Shown here: positions 45,601 through 54,600 of the stretch, one piece after another
How the letters are laid out: each line of letters begins with the position of its first letter
How positions within the stretch are numbered: position 1 is the stretch's first letter
DNA from: Siphonodentalium dalli
Taxonomy: Eukaryota; Mollusca; Scaphopoda; Gadilida; Siphonodentaliidae
Direction of reading: 5' to 3'
Assembly (NCBI GenBank): GCA_032622095.1
Contig: CP136068.1
Span: 54,520,025 to 54,584,024 of the forward strand
DNA length: 64,000 nt
The notes under the pieces: generated by a model
What the model saw: only the letters and a program-made list of their open reading frames with translations
What the model was told of the DNA's origin: nothing
The model's database searches: none
Position numbers and translations under genes: made by a program

Positions 45601-48600
45601 CTATGGTGGTGGTATGATGTGCCTCTATGGTGGTGGTATGATGTGCATCTATTGTGGTGGTATGATGTGCCTCTATGGTGGTGGTATGATGTGCCTCTGT
45701 GGTGGTGGTATGATGTGCCTCTGTGGTGGTGGTATGATGTGCCTCTGTGGTGGTGGTATGATGTGCCTCTGTGGTGGTGGTATGATTTGCCTCTATGGTG
45801 GTGGTATGATTTGCCTCTATGGTGGTGGTATGATGTGCCTCTATGGTGGTGGTATGATGTGCCTCTGTTGTGGTGGTATGATGTGACCCTGTGGTGGTGG
45901 TATGATGTGCCTCTATGGTGGTGGTATGATGTGCCTCTATGGTGGTGGTATGATGTGCCTCTGTGGTGGTGGTATGATGTGCCTCTATGGTGGTGGTATG
46001 ATGTGCCTCTATGGTGGTGGTATGATGTGCCTCTATGGTGGTGGTATGATGTGCCTCTATGGTGGTGGTATGATGTGCCTCTATGGTGGTGGTATGATGT
46101 GCATCTATTGTGGTGGTATGATGTGCCTCTATGGTGGTGGTATGATGTGCCTCTGTGGTGGTGGTATGATGTGCCTCTGTGGTGGTGGTATGATGTGCCT
46201 CTATGGTGGTGGTATGATTTGCCTCTATGGTGGTGGTATGATGTGCATCTATGGTGGTGGTATGATGTGCCTCTATGGTGGTGGTGGTATGATGTGCCTC
46301 TATGGTGGTGGTATGATGTGCCTCTATGGTGGTGGTGGTATGATGTGCCTCTATGGTGGTGGTATGATGTGCCTCTATGGTGGTGGTGGTATGATGTGCC
46401 TCTATGGTGGTGGTATGATGTGCCTCTATGGTGGTGGTATGATGTGCCTCTATGGTGGTGGTGGTGGTGGTATGATGTGCCTCTATGGTGGTGGTATGAT
46501 GTGCCTCTATGGTGGTGGTATGATGTGCCTCTATGGTGGTGGTGGTATGATGTGCCTCTATGGTGGTGGTATGATGTGCCTCTATGGTGGTGGTGGTATG
46601 ATGTGCCTCTATGGTGGTGGTATGATGTGCCTCTATGGTGGTGGTATGATGTGCCTCTATGGTGGTGGTATGATGTGCCTCTATGGTGGTGGTGGTATGA
46701 TGTGCCTCTATGGTGGTGGTATGATGTGCCTCTATGGTGGTGGTGGTATGATGTGCCTCTATGGTGGTGGTATGATGTGCCTCTATGGTGGTGGTATGAT
46801 GTGCCTCTATGGTGGTGGTATGATGTGCCTCTATGGTGGTGGTATGATGTGCCTCTATGGTGGTGGTATGATGTGCCTCTATGGTGGTGGTATGATGTGC
46901 CTCTATGGTGGTGGTATGATGTGCCTCTATGGTGGTGGTATGATGTGCCTCTATGGTGGTGGTATGATGTGCCTCTATGGTGGTGGTATGATGTGCCTCT
47001 GTTGTGGTGGTATGATGTGCCTCTATGGTGGTGGTATGATTTGCCTCTATGGTGGTGGTATGATGTGCCTCTATGGTGGTGGTATGATGTGCCTCTATGG
47101 TGGTGGTATGATGTGCCTCTATGGTGGTGGTATGATGTGCCTCTATGGTGGTGGTATGATGTGCCTCTATGGTGGTGGTATGATTTGCCTCTATGGTGGT
47201 GGTATGATGTGCCTCTATGGTGGTGGTATGATGTGCCTCTATTGTGGTGGTATGATGTGCCTCTATGGTGGTGGTATGATGTGCCTCTGTGGTGGTGGTA
47301 TGATGTGCCTCTATGGTGGTGGTATGATTTGCCTATATGGTGGTGGTATGATGTGCCTCTATGGTGGTGGTATGATGTGCCTCTATGGTGGTGGTATGAT
47401 GTGCCTCTGTGGTGGTGGTATGATGTGCCTCTATGGTGGTGGTATGATGTGCCTCTATGGTGGTGGTATGATGTGCCTCTATTGTGGTGGTATGATGTGC
47501 CTCTATGGTGGTGGTATGATGTGCCTCTATGGTGGTGGTATGATGTGCCTCTATGGTGGTGGTATGATGTGCCTCTGTGGTGGTGGTATGATGTGCCTCT
47601 ATGGTGGTGGTATGATGTGCCTCTGTGGTGGTGGTATGATGTGCCTCTATTGTGGTGGTATAATGTGCCTCTGTGGTGGTGGTATGATGTGCCTCTGTCG
47701 TGGTGGTATGATGTGCCTCTATGGTGGTGGTATGATGTGCCTCTATGGTGGTGGTATGATGTGCCTCTATGGTGGTGGTATGATGTGCCTCTATTGTGGT
47801 GGTATGATGTGCCTCTATTGTGGTGGTATAATGTGCCTCTGTGGTGGTGGTATGATGTGCCTCTGTCGTGGTGGTATGATGTGCCTCTATGGTGGTGGTA
47901 TGATGTGCCTCTGTTGTGGTGGTATGATGTGCCTCTGTGGTGGTGGTATGATGTGCCTCTATGGTGGTGGTATGATGTGCCTCTATGGTGGTGGTATGAT
48001 GTGCCTCTATTGTGGTGGTATGATGTGCCTCTATGGTGGTGGTGGTATGATGTGCCTCTATGGTGGTGGTATGATGTGCCTCTATGGTGGTGGTATGATG
48101 TGCCTCTATGGTGGTGGTATGATGTGCCTCTATGGTGGTGGTGGTATGATGTGCCTCTATGGTGGTGGTATGATGTGCCTCTGTGGTGGTGGTATGATGT
48201 GCCTCTATGGTGGTGGTATGATGTGCCTCCGTGGTGGTGGTATGATGTGCCTCTATTGTGGTGGTATGATGTGCCTCTGTGGTGGTGGTATGATGTGCCT
48301 CTGTGGTGGTGGTATGATGTGCCTCTATGGTGGTGGTATGATGTGCCTCTGTGGTGGTGGTATGATGTGCCTCTGTGGTGGTGGTATGATGTGCCTCTAT
48401 TGTGGTGGTATGATGTGCCTCTGTGGTGGTGGTATGATGTGCCTCTGTGGTGGTGGTATGATGTGCCTCTATGGTGGTGGTATGATGTGCCTCCGTGGTG
48501 GTGGTATGATGTGCCTCTATTGTGGTGGTATGATGTGCCTCTATGGTGGTGGTATGATGTGCCTCTGTGGTGGTGGTATGATGTGCCTCTATGGTGGTGG

Positions 48601-51600
48601 TATGATGTGCCTCTGTGGTGGTGGTATGATGTGCCTCTATGGTGGTGGTATGATGTGCCTCTGTGGTGGTGGTATGATGTGCCTCTATGGTGGTGGTATG
48701 ATGTGCCTCTATGGTGGTGGTATGATGTGCCTCTATGGTGGTGGTATAATGTGCCTCTGTGGTGGTGGTATGATGTGCCTCTATGGTGGTGGTATGATGT
48801 GCCTCTATGGTGGTGGTATGATGTGCCTCTATTGTGGTGGTATGATGTGCCTCTATTGTGGTGGTATGATGTGCCTCTATGGTGGTGGTATGATGTGCCT
48901 CTATTGTGGTGGTATGATGTGCCTCTATTGTGGTGGTATGATGTGCCTCTATGGTGGTGGTATGATGTGCCTCTATTGTGGTGGTATGATGTGCCCCTAT
49001 TGTGGTGGTATGATGTGCCTCTATGGTGGTGGTATGATGTGCCTCTATGGTGGTGGTATGATGTGCCTCTATGGTGGTGGTATGATGTGCCTCTATGGTG
49101 GTGGTATGATGTGCCTCTGTGGTGGTGGTATGATGTGCCTCTATGGTGGTGGTATGATGTGCCTCTATTGTGGTGGTATGATGTGCCTCTATGGTGGTGG
49201 TATGATGTGCCTCTATTGTGGTGGTATGATGTGCCTCTGTGGTGGTGGTATGATGTGCCTCTATGGTGGTGGTATGATGTGCCTCTGTGGTGGTGGTATG
49301 ATGTGCCTCTATGGTGGTGGTATGATGTGCCTCTGTGGTGGTGGTATGATGTGCCTCTATGGTGGTGGTATGATGTGCCTCTATGGTGGTGGTATGATGT
49401 GCCTCTATGGTGGTGGTATAATGTGCCTCTGTGGTGGTGGTATGATGTGCCTCTATGGTGGTGGTATGATGTGCCTCTATGGTGGTGGTATGATGTGCCT
49501 CTATTGTGGTGGTATGATGTGCCTCTATTGTGGTGGTATGATGTGCCTCTATGGTGGTGGTATGATGTGCCTCTATTGTGGTGGTATGATGTGCCTCTAT
49601 TGTGGTGGTATGATGTGCCTCTATTGTGGTGGTATGATGTGCCTCTATGGTGGTGGTATGATGTGCCTCTATTGTGGTGGTATGATGTGCCCCTATTGTG
49701 GTGGTATGATGTGCCTCTATGGTGGTGGTATGATGTGCCTCTATGGTGGTGGTATGATGTGCCTCTATGGTGGTGGTATGATGTGCCTCTATGGTGGTGG
49801 TATGATGTGCCTCTGTGGTGGTGGTATGATGTGCCTCTATTGTGGTGGTATGATGTGCCTCTATTGTGGTGGTATGATGTGCCTCTATGGTGGTGGTATG
49901 ATGTGCCTCTATTGTGGTGGTATGATGTGCCCCTATTGTGGTGGTATGATGTGCCTCTATGGTGGTGGTATGATGTGCCTCTATGGTGGTGGTATGATGT
50001 GCCTCTATGGTGGTGGTATGATGTGCCTCTATGGTGGTGGTATGATGTGCCTCTGTGGTGGTGGTATGATGTGCCTCTATGGTGGTGGTATGATGTGCCT
50101 CTATTGTGGTGGTATAATGTGCCTCTGTGGTGGTGGTATGATGTGCCTCTATGGTGGTGGTATGATGTGCCTCTATTGTGGTGGTATGATGTGCCTCTAT
50201 TGTGGTGGTATGATGTGCCTCTATGGTGGTGGTATGATGTGCCTCTATTGTGGTGGTATGATGTGCCCCTATTGTGGTGGTATGATGTGCCTCTATGGTG
50301 GTGGTATGATGTGCCTCTATTGTGGTGGTATGATGTGCCTCTATGGTGGTGGTATGATGTGCCTCTATGGTGGTGGTATGATGTGCCTCTATGGTGGTGG
50401 TATGATGTGCCTCTGTGGTGGTGGTATGATGTGCCTCTATGGTGGTGGTATGATGTGCCTCTATTGTGGTGGTATAATGTGCCTCTGTGGTGGTGGTATG
50501 ATGTGCCTCTATGGTGGTGGTATGATGTGCCTCTATGGTGGTGGTATGATGTGCCTCGATGGTGGTGGTATGATGTGCCTCTATTGTGGTGGTATGATGT
50601 GCCTCTATGGTGGTGGTATGATGTGCCTCTATGGTGGTGGTATGATGTGCCTCTATGGTGGTGGTATGATGTGCCTCTATGGTGGTGGTATGATTTGCCT
50701 CTATGGTGGTGGTATGATGTGCCTCTATGGTGGTGGTATGATGTGCCTCTATTGTGGTGGTATGATGTGCCTCTATGGTGGTGGTATGATGTGCCTCTGT
50801 GGTGGTGGTATGATGTGCCTCTATGGTGGTGGTATGATTTGCCTATATGGTGGTGGTATGATGTGCCTCTATGGTGGTGGTATGATGTGCCTCTATGGTG
50901 GTGGTATGATGTGCCTCTGTGGTGGTGGTATGATGTGCCTCTATGGTGGTGGTATGATGTGCCTCTATGGTGGTGGTATGATGTGCCTCTATTGTGGTGG
51001 TATGATGTGCCTCTATGGTGGTGGTATGATGTGCCTCTATGGTGGTGGTATGATGTGCCTCTATGGTGGTGGTATGATGTGCCTCTGTGGTGGTGGTATG
51101 ATGTGCCTCTATGGTGGTGGTATAATGTGCCTCTGTGGTGGTGGTATGATGTGCCTCTATTGTGGTGGTATAATGTGCCTCTGTGGTGGTGGTATGATGT
51201 GCCTCTGTCGTGGTGGTATGATGTGCCTCTATGGTGGTGGTATGATGTGCCTCTATGGTGGTGGTATGATGTGCCTCTATGGTGGTGGTATGATGTGCCT
51301 CTATTGTGGTGGTATGATGTGCCTCTATTGTGGTGGTATAATGTGCCTCTGTGGTGGTGGTATGATGTGCCTCTGTCGTGGTGGTATGATGTGCCTCTAT
51401 GGTGGTGGTATGATGTGCCTCTGTTGTGGTGGTATGATGTGCCTCTGTGGTGGTGGTATGATGTGCCTCTATGGTGGTGGTATGATGTGCCTCTATGGTG
51501 GTGGTATGATGTGCCTCTATTGTGGTGGTATGATGTGCCTCTATGGTGGTGGTGGTATGATGTGCCTCTATGGTGGTGGTATGATGTGCCTCTATGGTGG

Positions 51601-54600
51601 TGGTATGATGTGCCTCTATGGTGGTGGTATGATGTGCCTCTATGGTGGTGGTGGTATGATGTGCCTCTATGGTGGTGGTATGATGTGCCTCTGTGGTGGT
51701 GGTATGATGTGCCTCTATGGTGGTGGTATGATGTGCCTCCGTGGTGGTGGTATGATGTGCCTCTATTGTGGTGGTATGATGTGCCTCTGTGGTGGTGGTA
51801 TGATGTGCCTCTGTGGTGGTGGTATGATGTGCCTCTATGGTGGTGGTATGATGTGCCTCTGTGGTGGTGGTATGATGTGCCTCTGTGGTGGTGGTATGAT
51901 GTGCCTCTATTGTGGTGGTATGATGTGCCTCTGTGGTGGTGGTATGATGTGCCTCTGTGGTGGTGGTATGATGTGCCTCTATGGTGGTGGTATGATGTGC
52001 CTCCGTGGTGGTGGTATGATGTGCCTCTATTGTGGTGGTATGATGTGCCTCTATGGTGGTGGTATGATGTGCCTCTGTGGTGGTGGTATGATGTGCCTCT
52101 ATGGTGGTGGTATGATGTGCCTCTGTGGTGGTGGTATGATGTGCCTCTATGGTGGTGGTATGATGTGCCTCTGTGGTGGTGGTATGATGTGCCTCTATGG
52201 TGGTGGTATGATGTGCCTCTATGGTGGTGGTATGATGTGCCTCTATGGTGGTGGTATAATGTGCCTCTGTGGTGGTGGTATGATGTGCCTCTATGGTGGT
52301 GGTATGATGTGCCTCTATGGTGGTGGTATGATGTGCCTCTATTGTGGTGGTATGATGTGCCTCTATTGTGGTGGTATGATGTGCCTCTATGGTGGTGGTA
52401 TGATGTGCCTCTATTGTGGTGGTATGATGTGCCTCTATTGTGGTGGTATGATGTGCCTCTATTGTGGTGGTATGATGTGCCTCTATGGTGGTGGTATGAT
52501 GTGCCTCTATTGTGGTGGTATGATGTGCCCCTATTGTGGTGGTATGATGTGCCTCTATGGTGGTGGTATGATGTGCCTCTATTGTGGTGGTATGATGTGC
52601 CTCTATGGTGGTGGTATGATGTGCCTCTGTGGTGGTGGTATGATGTGCCTCTATGGTGGTGGTATGATGTGCCTCTATGGTGGTGGTATGATGTGCCTCT
52701 ATGGTGGTGGTATGATGTGCCTCTATGGTGGTGGTATGATGTGCCTCTGTGGTGGTGGTATGATGTGCCTCTATGGTGGTGGTATGATGTGCCTCTATTG
52801 TGGTGGTATAATGTGCCTCTGTGGTGGTGGTATGATGTGCCTCTATGGTGGTGGTATGATGTGCCTCTATTGTGGTGGTATGATGTGCCTCTATTGTGGT
52901 GGTATGATGTGCCTCTATGGTGGTGGTATGATGTGCCTCTATTGTGGTGGTATGATGTGCCCCTATTGTGGTGGTATGATGTGCCTCTATGGTGGTGGTA
53001 TGATGTGCCTCTATTGTGGTGGTATGATGTGCCTCTATGGTGGTGGTATGATGTGCCTCTATGGTGGTGGTATGATGTGCCTCTATGGTGGTGGTATGAT
53101 GTGCCTCTGTGGTGGTGGTATGATGTGCCTCTATGGTGGTGGTATGATGTGCCTCTATTGTGGTGGTATAATGTGCCTCTGTGGTGGTGGTATGATGTGC
53201 CTCTATGGTGGTGGTATGATGTGCCTCTATGGTGGTGGTATGATGTGCCTCGATGGTGGTGGTATGATGTGCCTCTATTGTGGTGGTATGATGTGCCTCT
53301 ATTGTGGTGGTATGATGTGCCTCTATTGTGGTGGTATAATGTGCCTCTATGGTGGTGGTATGATGTGCCTCTGTGGTGGTGGTATGATGTGCCTCTATGG
53401 TGGTGGTATGATGTGCCTCTATGGTGGTGGTATGATGTGCCTCTATGGTGGTGGTATAATGTGCCTCTGTGGTGGTGGTATGATGTGCCTCTATGGTGGT
53501 GGTATGATGTGCCTCTATGGTGGTGGTATGATGTGCCTCTGTGGTGGTGGTATGATGTGCCTCTATGGTGGTGGTATGATGTGCCTCTATGGTGGTGGTA
53601 TAATGTGCCTCTGTGGTGGTGGTATGATGTGCCTCTATGGTGGTGGTATGATGTGCCTCTATTGTGGTGGTATGATGTGCCTCTATGGTGGTGGTATGAT
53701 GTGCCTCTATTGTGGTGGTATAATGTGCCTCTGTGGTGGTGGTATGATGTGCCTCTATGGTGGTGGTATGATGTGCCTCTGTGGTGGTGGTATGATGTGC
53801 CTCTATGGTGGTGGTATGATGTGCCTCTGTGGTGGTGGTATGATGTGCCTCTATGGTGGTGGTGGTATGATGTGCCTCTATGGTGGTGGTATGATGTGCC
53901 TCTGTGGTGGTGGTATGATGTGCCTCTATGGTGGTGGTATGATGTGCCTCTATGGTTGTGGTATGGTGTGCCTCTATGGTGGTGGTATGATGTGCCTCTA
54001 TGGTGGTGGTATGATGTGCCTCTATGGTGGTGGTATGATGTGCCTCTATGGTGGTGGTATGATGTGCCTCTGTGGTGGTGGTATGATGTGCCTCTATGGT
54101 GGTGGTATGATGTGCCTCTGTGGTGGTGGTATGATGTGCCTCTATGGTGGTGGTATGATGTGCCTCTATGGTTGTGGTATGGTGTGCCTCTATGGTGGTG
54201 GTATGATGTGCCTCTATGGTGGTGGTATGATGTGCCTCTATGGTGGTGGTATGATGTGCCTCTATGGTGGTGGTATGATGTGCCTCTGTGGTGGTGGTGT
54301 GATGTGCATCTGTGGTGGTGGTGGTATGATGTGCCTCTGTGATAGTGGTATGATGTGCCTCTATGGTGGTGGTATGATGTGCCTCTATGGTGGTGGTATG
54401 ATGTGCCTCTATGGTGGTGGTATGATGTGCCTCTGTTGTGGTGGTATGATGTGCCTCTATGGTGGTGGTATGATGTGCCTCTATGGTGGTGGTATGATTT
54501 GCCTCTATGGTGGTGGTATGATTTGCCTCTATGGTGGTGGTATGATGTGCCTCTATGGTGGTGGTATGATGTGCCTCTGTTGTGGTGGTATGATGTGACC

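Noticed and set aside
39631..54342. 4,903-codon plus-strand frame (WWWYDVPL repeats)
   Set aside because: It is the antisense reading of the same minisatellite, has a stop at 54342, starts in unrelated flank and has an implausible Trp-rich composition.
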